Assembly: GCA_027919835.1 (NCBI GenBank)
Contig: JANVFP010000014.1
Coordinates: forward strand, 868,001-932,000
Origin: Lentinula raphanica
Lineage: Eukaryota > Basidiomycota > Agaricomycetes > Agaricales > Omphalotaceae
Reading direction: 5' to 3'
DNA: 64,000 nucleotides
The position numbers and the translations under genes are program-made. Shown piece by piece: positions 25,895-36,737 of the stretch. How positions within the stretch are numbered: the stretch's first letter is position 1; every line of letters begins with the position of its first letter. The notes beneath the pieces were generated by a model. That model made no database searches, was not told the DNA's origin, and was given only the letters and a program-made list of their open reading frames with translations.

Positions 25895-26930
25895 ATGGAC
25901 AAATATTCTCGCGTAGCTTGGCACACCAACCCTAACGTGTCAGCTGGTCTCGACATTGCTGAAAAGGAGCTTGCTCACAAGCTCTTTGCCAGTTTCGAGG
26001 TAGCTTGGAATCATCCTGCCCTCCAAAAATGTCTCCAGAGGCATGTACGCATGGTGCAAAATGATCGCCAGTCATCCAACTTGAATGCGATGACCCTGTT
26101 CAGTGTTATTTGGAAGTACGAGTGTCCGGGATCTCACAATTCACATTTTGTATGGATGGCAATGCGTGCAGAGTTGGATGACGTACTTGCGAAGCTCGTA
26201 TCGCATTTCCATGCACACGCCAGAGGCGACCATACTGGAACGGAAGAAATGTCCAATGGGATCCAAACCTCGAACATCTCGAGGCACAACCAGATGCAGC
26301 ACAGGACAAGAGAAACAGCAGCTTCTGTGGAGTCACCGCCTCAACAGATACGGTCTTCCGAAGACGTCCCTGTGCATGAGCAGCTAGCATTGAGTGAGTG
26401 TTCTGTGGTATTGTGCTCAATCATAGATACAACCTTTTGACATCCTTGAACCTAGAAGGACCGGCGTTTGACAATCAGTCTTTCACCTCGTATGCTGAGC
26501 CATGTCTTCAACTCCATTCTTCTCATGCGGGACCTGTCGCAATTGATCCAGGTTGGAGGCATTCACATGATGAAGTTGTTGACATGGTCCGAGTCCGCGC
26601 CAATACAATCTTTCCTGAAGTTGCTCCCAATGTGTACAATCCCCCGTCCGAACAGTCCTCAGGCTCGCATTTCGTTCAAAGATATGGTTCGGGAACTCAG
26701 CCAGACTTAGCTTCCGCTTCCTATGCAATTTCGAACCATGCTCTGCAATCTGATTCGCTTGCTCCACGGGCTAGTCCAGGTTCTGATATATACCATGCTG
26801 GCTTTGAGCATTCCTACGAGTCATATTTTGTTCAAGCCTTTGGTCCGATAGTTCCGCAGAGTGCTCATGTGTCTTCCAACCTAGCTCCTTCGTATGCAAC
26901 CTCGGATTCTCGTTTCTGGCAAGGGGACCT
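25895..26930 (+). pseudogene. orphan tandem family, copy 1, 5' part (split by transposon)
   Basis: First of three paralogous genes of a type I do not recognise. Exon 1 (25895-26393) encodes the conserved N-terminal domain: MDKYSRVAWHTNPN, LAHKLFASFEVAWNHPALQK, RQSSNLNAMTLFSVIWKYEC and VWMAMRAELDDVLAKLVS. Exon 2 starts about 26,459 and encodes a Ser/Tyr/Gln/Pro-rich tail. The reading frame is open up to 26,930, where the CT target site and the left end of a Plavaka-type transposon interrupt it after FWQGDL. The continuation lies at 33,965-34,138. In the present state translation would read into the element and stop at 26,955. No signal peptide or membrane segment. Function unknown. Confidence 0.75.
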
Positions 26931-26941
26931 CATCTGGAAAA
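26931..26941 (+). repeat. transposon left terminal inverted repeat
   Basis: CATCTGGAAAA, exact inverse of 33954-33964; preceded by the CT target duplication at 26929-26930. Confidence 0.85.
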
Positions 26942-27103
26942 CGGTCCTGGGATAATGTACACAAAATTAGTCGAAAAACTTGTAAATTCTTGTAAATATC
27001 CAAAAGCCTCGCAAATTCCAAGAAATTATTATGGTACATGCATAACTTCTCGGAATTATCAAGAATAACTCGGAACTATCAATGATTTAGAAATTCTATG
27101 AAT

Positions 27104-27674
27104 CTAGAGATTTGTAGCAATGTCCAAGATTCCGCTAGTTTTCTGACATATATTCTGCAACCGCGCCACTCTCCTTTCCATCTCCTCGGCCTCTGTCACC
27201 TTCACCTTGAGCTCCTCCGTTTTCTCATCCAATTCCCTCTCCAGCTGAAATACTTGACGCTCGTGGTTGCGTGCCTCCTCCACACATTTGTTCCGTCCGC
27301 GAGACAAGGCTAGGATAGTGTTTTTTTGTTTGGCAATAATGTCTTCCGAAATTTTATCTTGTGCTTCGAGAACACGGATACGCGTTTGGAGGTCTTTAAT
27401 AACCAATTTGGGATCATCCCCTTCTCCATTCCTGGAAGGATATCAGATATGTATACAAACCAGTAGAATATCGCGATACATACCAGCATTGACATTTCTT
27501 TTTCTGAGAAGTTTTGAGCTCATTCTCCGAGACTTCTTCCTTCTCGCGGCTGCGCTTCTTTGAAGGCGCGGCTGGCAATTGAGTTTTCAACTCTAAATTG
27601 GACAAGTCCTCGAGCGAAGTGTTGACATGCTTCATGGGTGATAAATGGAGTTGTAGTAGAGGTTTTTGTTCCAT
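27104..27674 (-). CDS. coiled-coil accessory protein of the transposon
   Basis: Two exons give a protein starting MEQKPLLQLHLSPMKHVN at 27674 and ending GILDIATNL at 27104. The intron lies at roughly 27,480-27,431 with GTATGT donor and CCTTCCAG acceptor, joining CQCW to NGEGDDP. The first exon has a basic, nuclear-localisation-like patch (SKKRSREKEE, SQKKKCQC). The second is a long heptad coiled coil (RIRVLEAQDKISEDI, VFQLERELDEKTEELKVKV). It lies wholly inside the transposon, downstream of the transposase on the same strand. I know no function; a role in transposition complex assembly is only a guess. It could also be a captured host fragment. Confidence 0.6.
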
Positions 27675-27835
27675 CTACTTGGGAGTATAGCAAGTGAAGA
27701 GACTGAAAGAACCGCGAGCGTACTCGACAGCAAAACACTAAGAGATCACATGATTTGCCAAGTTATTTTGAAGGAAAGGAACGATTCTAGCTTTGAGAGG
27801 CTACAAGTTACGCTGAATACAGGTATGAGGTCTTT

Positions 27836-30800
27836 CTATGCGAGGTTGAAATATGAATGATCATCTTTGAAAATATTCAGTAAGAATGACGAGGCTGTGT
27901 CTAACACCGTTTCACTTGTCCATTCTGCTGGTACTGACCCACCCCATTTCGGAAACAAATGTACACTTCGAACAATGCTGTCCAACGACACAATTGATGC
28001 GCTTCTGCCTCCACCTCGTGTCATTTCCCTCTTGACACAATAGAGACCTGATGAAGTTTCAGGTGCTGTGGGAAACTTGGTGAACCATTCGACATAAGCA
28101 AGATGCGACGGGAAAGCAAGGTTTGGCGGAATTAATGTACTCAGATGTTGAGGAGGAATAGAAAATATGACCCGCACTCTTCCTATCCTTGAGCCTGTTT
28201 GATGAGGTCAGAATGGCAGCCTGAGATGTATAGAAACAGGAACACGCACACTTTTTCCAGTCATCACCCTCACGAAGCGACACCAGCGCCGTGTCAAAAC
28301 GAGCCTCTCGGATCATGTCTCCTTTGCGGTTGTATTTGCGTGGATAGGCTGAAATTGAGTCGAGGGTTTTCTTGCCGAAAAGGTCGGGGTTTACAAACTT
28401 CAGTTTTTGCCATACAGGAAGAGATTTGAATGGTAGGACCACAAATTGTGCATAGTCATCAAGCTGGTTTAAAGGGATAGAAGGATCACGGTACTGAACG
28501 AGGAACAACTTCAATGCATGTCGGAATGAGACAGCATGATAACCTTTTTGGATGTCTTCAAGCATAGAGAGCGCTACTGATTTGACAGGAAAACGGGCCA
28601 ATTTCTGGGTAAACTGGCACTGCATATCCATAAGTGTTCGTTGAGCTCCGGGGAAATCAAAACGTGCTCCGATTGAGCTCATTGCATGAACATCTGCAGG
28701 TGAGGCTACAGCTGTGGCTCCACCTGATGACCTCCAATCGAGATAGTTTGCATAGTAGGCCATCTTCTCACGACGTTCCAGCCACCGTGTCATTTGAGGG
28801 TATTCGTCTTTATGGTTCGACGCGCGATAGGCATTTTTGGTAAAGTCAATGTGCAGGCGTTCTGTGGTTTCGGTGTTATAGTTATCGGTAGTGCCATAAA
28901 ACCTGATTGCACGCGCGTAGTGACAAAGGAAGTGTAGTTTGGGAATGTTGAAGTGTTCACGAGGACCACAGGAAATGAAGATCTCACGGTACTCGTGAAA
29001 GCGTGCCAACGCCATATCCATTTGGTCTAAAGACTCGCTGCTGTGTATAGGGTAAGAGGCGAGGTATAGGAAATCAAGTAGTGCCCGAGTTGCCGTAAGA
29101 AGAGAACTCGATTGATGCCTTAAGAGACCAGGGATATCTGTTACAACACCGAGGATGAATGCACACATTTGCTTATGCTCCGCACCACTTATACGGGATA
29201 GCGTTGAAATGCCTCGACGGAATATACGGATGGTATGGTTGGGAGGGAGACGTCGGACACGTGCATCGATTTCATCAGCTCCGCAAATAGACACAAGCCA
29301 GGAGATCAAGTGCTTCATCACTCCTTGGTAAAGCTGGTGAAGGATATCAGGTGTAATGGAAGCAAATATATTGGTGTAAGGAAGTTCGGCCCAGAAAGGA
29401 TACTGGACAGGTTTGAGGTTTGCGTTGTAACAGCCTTCTACCCAAAGATCAGGGTCGGAGTCGAGCAGATAAGCTGCATCAATAGCAGCCTGAGGATCCC
29501 GATAGTCATGAGTACATGGATAGGTCCCAAGGTCATCTTTCTCCGTATCACAAACGGGACAGTCACCACTATAAGCAGTCGTCACCAAAACTTGTTCAGG
29601 ATAGTCGCCGACGTATGCTGCAAGTATGGGATGACATCGCCGCTCAACACCATCTCCGCTCCGCATGACAACGCCCTCAAGACCAGCGTGTTTCATGGGC
29701 TTCAGAAGTTCACCCATACACGCATGAAACAAGTTTGCGATCGTGCGTCGGCGAGAGGCCTTGTTGGTGATATGTTCGAGCCGGCTGGTAGGGAGGTAGG
29801 CTAGTAAGATTTGACCCTGCTGCGATGGTTTTCGACGGATCTCCTTTGGGAGGTTTCCAATCGTTAGATAGACTGGATATGCTGACTTGTTGCGAAAGAG
29901 GGTGATCTGTGTTTTGTCACTTGAGAGAATTACGGGTATGATGGTGGCCCCAGGTTTATCTGCCTCAACAGCTTTCTGAACTCATGTCAATGCGAGGCAT
30001 CACACAGAATGAGAATAACACATACTTGAGTATCCCACCACCATTTCCCAGTGTTGAAGTCATGATACAGCCGGAGAGTCCTGTCAGTGTCGGCGTAATG
30101 ACGTTCGGGAGCAAAACACATGAACTGAGCATGTCCTGGATTACCGTACAAAGCGCGGATACATTCCAAGATGTCACGCGCATACATATCAAATGATTCG
30201 CCAGCGATGACGACTTCCTTGCGGGTAAATGCAGGACGAGATGAAGGCAGCTTAGTATCAATGATACTGTCAAGCTCCTTTGCTGTGCGAAACGATAGGC
30301 CTAGCGCGTCGGCCACCTAGAAGAAGTCAATCTTTTTTCTCTTCCATGATTGGTGTGTACTCACCCCTTCGATATTCAGTAACTCAGATACTGCATTTGA
30401 TCCTGGGCCACGCATTTTTGCCCAATGCGCAATACGGAAGTCTCTTTCGGACATGAACGGTGACCAGGTATTATTATTGCTACCTGAGATCTGCTGCTGA
30501 TAGGTACTGTAGCCATTATGAGCAGTACGTGTGTTTTGGAGGGGACGTGAGCCGGGAAGAGGTGCGCCTGCATGTCCACCAAAGTATTCAACATGTATTT
30601 CCGCTCGGTGTGATGGCAGATGACGGAGCAGGGGATTTTCATTGGGGGGTCGAGTCTCTGGAGTGTCGATATCGATGTCGTTCTCGGTGAGGCCGCGGAT
30701 AGGGCGTTCAGGCTCCCATGGAACATCAGTGTTCCCATCTTCTTCATCCTCCTCCTCCTCCTCCTCCTCTCCATCTTCATCTTCATTTGTGAATCCATTA

Positions 30801-31225
30801 TGAGCGGGTGCATCGTCGAATCCAGGAAAATCATCCGGAGTATAGTCAGAGCCAAAAAAATCACCACCAAACTGCTGAGGAAGGTCCCCAACAGCAGGCG
30901 AAGGCTCACGGGAGGAAGAAGCTGGACTGCGAGCATGAGATTGTTGGTGTTGGTGTGAAAAACGTGCACGACGGAGCTGAGATCTCTGTTCTTCGCCAAC
31001 GCGTCTGCAATGGGGATTCTTCGTAAGGTTGTAATGCTGAGTACGGTCGCTATCACGTTTGAAGGTGCGGCGACAAGCGTTGCAGATAAAGAGATTTGTT
31101 GAGTCTATGGGCATGATTCGGTGAGCGTAGGACACAAAACACTGTTTAGCGAGAACAGCCGGTACCTCAAGTATTTCCGGCATATGTAACTTTTCCTTTA
31201 CTTCTCTTTCCTTCTTTCTTGTCAT
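27836..31225 (-). CDS. Plavaka-type transposase
   Basis: Four exons (31225-30365, 30316-30026, 29975-28250, 28194-27836) join without a stop to 1,078 aa. The N-terminus holds a C2H2-like finger (FICNACRRTFKRDSDRTQH...H-C), then an acidic low-complexity linker. Next come the Plavaka signatures: SPFMSERDFRIAHWAKMRGP, LYHDFNTGKWWWDTQ, YPVYLTIGNLPKEIRRKPS, LFHACMGELLKPM, CPVCDTEKDDLGTYPC, DILHQLYQGVMKHLISWL and HFLCHYARAIRFYGTTDNYN with ETTERLHIDFTKNAYRAS. The C-terminus ends SYFNLA after VHLFPKWGG and WTSETVLD. These DDE-type cut-and-paste enzymes are abundant in Agaricomycetes. No internal stop or frameshift is seen, so the gene appears intact. It is divergent from the DUF6532 gene with 40 bp between start codons. 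Confidence 0.88.
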
Positions 31226-31265
31226 TCATTCGAGCTTGAGCTTGAGTACACAAGCCACAGCTCAT
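31226..31265. promoter_or_regulatory. 40-bp bidirectional spacer between transposase and DUF6532 genes
   Basis: The transposase ATG (31225, -) and the DUF6532-protein ATG (31266, +) are only 40 bp apart, so both must use very short leaders or a start further inside one gene. The spacer contains the direct repeat GAGCTTGAGCTTGAG. Confidence 0.45.
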
Positions 31266-33596
31266 ATGGCGCGTGGTCAACAGAAAGGCACAGCCTCTCG
31301 AGCTACATCCAAGACTTCAAACTCCAACGAAACAATCCCAAGCCGGAAACGCAAAACAGAACCACTGCGTAAGTTTTCGCGCCATTTGGTCAAAGAGAAT
31401 CGATATATTTTTGTTACAGGTGACAACAGAGCAAGCCAAGGAGCTGAGTCTCCAGCACCGCCGTCGAAACGACAACGGAACCAAGTAGAGAAGCAAGCTA
31501 CGTCAGGTACTGAAAACAAGAATCTTCCTAAAAAGCCAACAGGTAAGTGCGAAGCAAATGAAACATGCAAACAAAACTCACGTTACAACACCAGCCAACA
31601 AAAAAACAAGCCTTCCTTCAAATGCACCAACCAGTACAAACCCCTCCCGAGCCCATTCCAGTGCGAAGCCGATTACTACCGGTAGACGTCAGTAGTATTC
31701 CTTCGGTGTGATATCTCACTACTAATTACTTCGTGAACCTGTTCAGGTGGGGCAGCGCCAAAAATTACTTCCGACGATGGTGAGTTAAATGTCTAGTAAA
31801 CACGAAAAGAGACTCACAGGTAGTGTTCAGAAATTGTACCAAAATCCAGGTTGCAAGATTTGATTGAGCAAAAACAACAGCAGGAAGATGATAGCGGGTC
31901 AGAGCTTTCTGACAATGATATGGAGGAAGAAGGTCGTGAGTTTGACAGGGCTGCTGCTTCCAATATCAATGTTGAGGTAGGTGTGCATATGAACCAAAGA
32001 CGCCGCTGCTAATGCACACTATTAGGCTGTCCGTTTTGTGCCAAATCGTGGTGGGAGCAAAAAGAACGATGTCGAACTGGAACCAGAACGTGGTAAATCA
32101 ATAATCACGCATCTTGGTCACTCATCAATTCACGAGCTCTATATTAGGACTGCCGGCCAGTGACTCCGAACTCGAGTTCGAATCGCCGCAAGGCGTGCAA
32201 GACGGCAATGATGACGATCTTGAATCCATGGAAGATGTAGTAGAGAATCAAAGGAAGGCAAAAAAAGCAATTAGCAAAGGTCAAAAGCTGAAGAAAGAGG
32301 TACGCATTGATTTGTCCTGGGTCTTGCCACTGAAAAACTGTCCATTAGCTCCCCGTTTTTACCACCGACTTGGGCGACAATGAACCATCTGACTTTGTTG
32401 ACCCTTCCGAAGACAACACGAACCACACCAGTGATTGGACGGAACAATCCAACATCATCCTCGAACCGAGCAAAAAGAATGCAAGGACCTTCTCAATATC
32501 TCTCAATGGACAAAACCCTGCTATCAAGACTGTTATTCAAGATGCAATCCAGCTCGCAGCTTTGAAGCTTGTTTCTGAAATCGAGTTCTGTGCATTGACC
32601 AGCAAGGGACTGACGAAGCTCACTAAAGCTTCCTTGGTGCAGGCTGCGGAAAACAAGGGTATGGTTGATATTGTGGACCGTTTGGAAAATGGTGACTATG
32701 AGAAGTACATCAAGCCACTCGTGAAATATGTTCGTCGCCATTTCTTGTATTGAATTGCCACTCATTTCGATTTGACAGACCATGGGACGAATCATTTTAA
32801 CTCGGCGAACACTCAAGGGGACCTTTGCGCCAATTATCCTTGCGGCGTTGAAGCTCGATAACTCTCCCTCGGGTATTCAGAAATCGCGCGAACTCATCAT
32901 CAACGGAGATTTTATTTACCCACAGAAACCAGTCCGTATCGTTGCCTTTCATTCAAGAGTTTCTTATATATCTATACTGCAGGATGGGTCCTATGATTAT
33001 GGGTTGCCATTTCAACATGAGGTTGTTTCGAAATATCTTGGCGCCGCATTCTTCAGCACCACGCAATACTCAAAATTGATCTCCCAAGAACAATCCAACC
33101 TTTTTACTTCATCTCGACCCTCCAAACCATTCGAGCTCGAAGTTCCAAAAGCCATGGCCATGATGGCAGGATGTGTGGTATGTTGCGTTGAATTCAATAT
33201 TCATGTGTTCAGAATTCAAGTCAGGAATAGATTTATGCAGTTCTCAAAGATCACAGTACCGCAACTGCAAATACTTTTCCTCCCGCTGGTGTCGAAGAAC
33301 AGTGGGACACGTTTGAAGCCATTCTTGATCGTTTCGAAACAACAAAAAAGCATACCTTCCATCAACTCATGCATGATCTGTACCGAAACTCTTCGTATGT
33401 TTTCTCTTATCTTTGTTCAGTTGTCCTTACTCAATTTTTCTACAGCAATTGTGTCGCACCTGCCACACATGGACTTTCGAAGGACGCGGTTCTCGCGCGT
33501 ATCAATCGAGCGATAATGAACTCTAAAAAAGATGAGGAGTCTGACGACGAATCAAACAATGAGCCTACTGGGAACACTGAATCGGGAGCTGCGTAG
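31266..33596 (+). CDS. DUF6532-like companion protein of the transposon
   Basis: An exon-rich plus-strand gene starts MARGQQKGTASRATSK at 31266. The N-terminal 250 residues are polar and basic, with short Lys/Arg patches (SRKRKTEP, SKRQRN) and then acidic stretches (DDSGSELSDNDMEEE). From about 32,510 a folded helical domain begins: VIQDAIQLAALKLVSEIEFC, LVQAAENKGMVDIVDRLENG, then after an intron RRTLKGTFAPIILAALKL, INGDFIYPQKP, PFQHEVVSKYLGAAFFST and VPKAMAMMAGC. The last exons read DTFEAILDRFETTKKHTFHQ and the acidic ending GNTESGAA. This resembles the DUF6532 proteins common in mushroom genomes. Its place inside a Plavaka element, head to head with the transposase, suggests a helper or regulatory role, which is inference. 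Small introns keep frame throughout as far as I can follow. Confidence 0.65.
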
Positions 33597-33953
33597 ACAG
33601 ATTGCCAATGTTTTCTGGAATCGTGGATAACAGGGCTTTTTCGAACTTTTCTTTCAAGAGTATTTACTATACAAGTTGATAATTAATTGGAATTTATGTC
33701 TGTTATCTGAAATTTCTGACTGAAAACATCTCTGAGCTCGGTACTAAACTCATGAAAACGAACAGTAATTCGTCATAGGATAATGAAAATATATCTGAAA
33801 TATCTGAAAACATTGGATAATCGTCTCGTATTATGAGAGGGGACCGGAGAATATTGAGTTATACTTGATAACAATGGAAACTCGATAATTCTGAATTATT
33901 TGCAAATATTTCAACAAATTTCATGAAAAATTATGCATATTTACCGACAGGCT

Positions 33954-33964
33954 TTTTCCAGATG
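33954..33964 (-). repeat. transposon right terminal inverted repeat
   Basis: TTTTCCAGATG, exact inverse of 26931-26941; followed by the CT target duplication at 33965-33966. Confidence 0.85.
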
Positions 33965-34138
33965 CTGTATTCCCCTCAAATGACTTACTATCACTGGATG
34001 ACCGACTCGGAAGTATTCAACGCCTCCGACTCTTTCCATTCCCACTCTGTGTCAATCTCCCCGCAGGACAATCTCATGTTAGAAGACCAAGGATATGGAA
34101 CCAATGGAGGGGAGACGAACTGGCGATATATTTGGTGA
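33965..34138 (+). pseudogene. orphan tandem family, copy 1, 3' part beyond the transposon
   Basis: Starting at the right CT duplication, this frame continues the orphan protein (YSPQMTYYHWMTDSEVF, ISPQDNLMLEDQGYGTNGG) and stops at 34138. It matches the tail of copy 2 (YPPQWTGYQTVTDSESF, ISPQDSYTLGDQGYRNNGG). The frame is continuous with the 5' part at 26,930 if the element is ignored, so the gene was open when the transposon landed. Confidence 0.75.
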
Positions 34139-36737
34139 TGGTACGATTTTGCCTATTCTCGTGGAAACTTGGGCATTGCTAATGCGAGTCACTAGGAACT
34201 GACAATACATTAGTCCGAGAGTGTATATGTTCAAGTCAAAAAGTAAAAGTAATCACTGTCTCTGAGGCATTATAATTCGAAGTTGGCAGATCCATAGGGC
34301 ACATCCTGAACGTGATCAGATTCCAGAATGCCTTGTCTAAAACAAATTCATGAGTATCACATAATTGTTGTTGCTCATGGATGGGCACTTACTAAAATTT
34401 CAAGTCAGAAACCAGAGTTTATGAAAACGTGGTGAATGTCTTGACCTTGGCCTCCGCGACCCTGGCAATTCAGAGGTTGAACTTCTAAAGTGTCATCAAT
34501 TACTGCGAAATATAGTTCGGAAGATCCGAGCAACCTTCAAGTTACCTTCTGAACCACTTCACATTCACAGCGTGCTTTAGCTGAGTAGAAAGTCAACGGG
34601 GATGCAGAATTGTTGAAATGTGACTGTATATAATTCAATAACGTACGTTTCAACACCATATTACACAGCATGAGATAAATCACCAAGCAAACACGGATCC
34701 ATCCAAGGAAAGAGCAAGTGAAGCCTCAACGAAAAGATTGACCGCACATAGAGTATGAGAGACGAGTGCAAGTTAAGTCCGCGCGTAACGGTAACCGTAT
34801 GGCAGTCACCAGTGGCTGTTCTAATTTCCACACGCACGGGAAGGTAAAATCGATGGGCGTCTAATTTGCAACCGTGGCTACATACGATTTCTCACTTGAA
34901 GCACCAAATGGCAAAAACCACTGTGTTCAGGAAGGCTCGAACCCCCCTCACATTCACGTCTCAGCCTCCAGATTCTGGCTACTTCTGGTTTTCTCCCTTG
35001 CTGCCAGTGCATGTCGATGTAACATGTTGTGGTTTCCTTCAAAGTTCAAACTTCAAGTCCATTTGTTGTTCAAGATGGTCGACTTGTCTGTGCCATCAGA
35101 TTGTCACGTCGCAAATGTAAAGGGGAAGATAAGGTGGAGGCAAGCCCAGTGGGAGTATTTGTCGCGCATGGATCAGCATTCTCGAAAAGACATGTATATC
35201 ATAATACATAGAGAAATTAGCAACACGTTGTGTGGCACGCAGCCTTTTTCAAAATTCGGGCTTTACTGTTCCGACTCGACATGTACCACAGCCATTACTA
35301 GTACGGCTCTCGACCCGAGGTTCACTGAGCTTCTTGATCTCTAATTCTGTAAGGTTCTGTAGCATACCTTCTTAGCAGTACAATGTGGTGTAGGAATCCT
35401 CGAGTTCCCCGGTTATATACTAGCACATAGAGAGGTGATAGGGTATTATGGGAGTCCGTTTCGATAACATACATTTCAAGGGATCGTTGCTGCATGACAC
35501 CACTGGAGCTCATCCCGAATCATCATGGGGTTAACTGTCCCCTACCGCTGGCATACTACTAGTATCATCCTTTCCTCCCTTGTAGTGAACCACGAAGCTT
35601 CCGGGGAGACGTAATGAACATATCAACTGTCGGAGGCTAGCTACTTACTGGGCCCTCCCGGTCCTTGACAAACCGGAATCCATGACGTGAATCTATTATC
35701 TGAACGAAATTCTTCACAAGAAGTGGGGGAAAACTATAGCAAGCCTTATCGTATACAACTGGTTCTATGCGCTCCGGGTCTTGTGTAAGGCACAAAGATA
35801 CATGGCTATAGCAACATCGTGGAGTCCGAGTACAGGGGCGCTAGATAGAGGTGTCTCTTCTACATTATCTGTTTCGATGGGGGACTAGCAAGGAGCATAT
35901 AGCAGCTTGAATCGGTCGGCAAGCACATAACGTGCCAGTCAAGTTTGGTACTCGAGCCAGATCAGAGCAAGTCTTTCCGTTTAAGAAATTTCAGATGAGA
36001 TTCGGCTGAATGGAAATTGCTGTGGTCCAAAGTTCTCTGATACAGAGATCGTACGAGTGAGTCTGAACAATCTTCGACATAAGCAACACCGTCATGCAAG
36101 GGCTTTATTCCCAGATTCACCATCGGAGGTAGACACCAAGTTTACACTAGGTGATTGCCAGCCTAAGCTCAAAGCTGGTTTTTTAAATTTTCGGATGTTC
36201 ACTCTGTATCACGAAGACTCTTCGAAGTTCCCCCAGACCCATTTATTGGTGGATGGCCATTGGCCTCTCCTGCATCAATCAGGTTCTGACATCAATTGCT
36301 TCTTGCGAAACGGGCTGGGGGAATACTTGATATGTAGTTTATTGTCCCAGTAAGTAGTCGGCTTCCGCAGTAACAGCCCGTTGGCTGTTCGCAGCTGTTG
36401 TCCGAAAGATCGTTCCATATTTGGACCATCTTATTTCACTTGCTCTTGGAAGGCTCGGAAGTGTTGAATGCTAAAATCTGTGTCTTCTGATCTTACCTGG
36501 CAAAACATCAGCATGGAAAGAATGTCGTGGCTCAACTGTTCAATGTTGATTATATGCAAGCAACTATATCTGGAGATACGTAAAACACATAAAAGCAGGA
36601 AGGAACAAGTTTGGGACACACCATTCCATCGCACTTTCAAGGGGAAAAGCGTCGGAACTGCAACTTCCCCTCTTTTTTATACTTTAAACAGACTGGTTTC
36701 GCTCATTCTGTTACGGTGATCTTACCTCAAATTTACC
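34139..36737. other. duplicated unit: 3' flank of copy 1, GH127/TMEM97 5' relicts, 5' flank of copy 2
   Basis: At 34,620-34,870 the sequence matches the GH127-like 5' end and promoter on the minus strand (ACGTACGTT...GGAAAGAGCAAG, then GGGCGTCTAATTTG at 34853), with the frame broken. At 34,930-35,010 it matches the first TMEM97-like exon (GGCTCGAACCCCCCTCACATT versus the intact gene at 22,338), also broken. At 35,555-35,630 a block matches the GH127-like C-terminal exon around 19,140 (GTATCATCCTTTCCTCCC, GGGGAGACGTAATGAACATAT). No intact gene. Confidence 0.6.
36588..36640 (+). promoter_or_regulatory. putative core promoter of orphan copy 2
   Basis: A TATA-like ACATAAAAG is followed about 30 bp on by ACACCATTCCATCGCACTTT. 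The same pair is found before copy 3 (TATAAAAC, ACACCATTCTATCGCGCTTT at 41541-41588), and a weaker version precedes copy 1 (CTCTATCGCGCTT at 25791). Confidence 0.45.

Larger units (their letters stand above)
26929..33966. mobile_element. Plavaka-type (CMC/CACTA superfamily-related) DNA transposon with target duplication
   Basis: The element proper is 26,931-33,964 (7,034 bp). Its ends are an 11-bp inverted repeat, CATCTGGAAAA on the left and TTTTCCAGATG on the right, flanked by CT on both sides. Comparison with orphan copy 2 (GGGGACCCGTATCC) shows that GGGGAC-CT-GTATTC was the empty site, so CT is a 2-bp duplication. Inside are three genes: a coiled-coil protein (-), an intact transposase (-) and a DUF6532 protein (+). 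AT-rich subterminal sequence with repeated AATTAT/ATAATT words fills both ends. Transposase family membership comes from protein motifs; the element looks complete and could be autonomous. Confidence 0.85.

Noticed and set aside
34925..34945. tRNA B-box-like GGTTCGAGCC (minus strand)
   Set aside because: No A box or cloverleaf around it; the sequence is explained as a TMEM97 5' relict.
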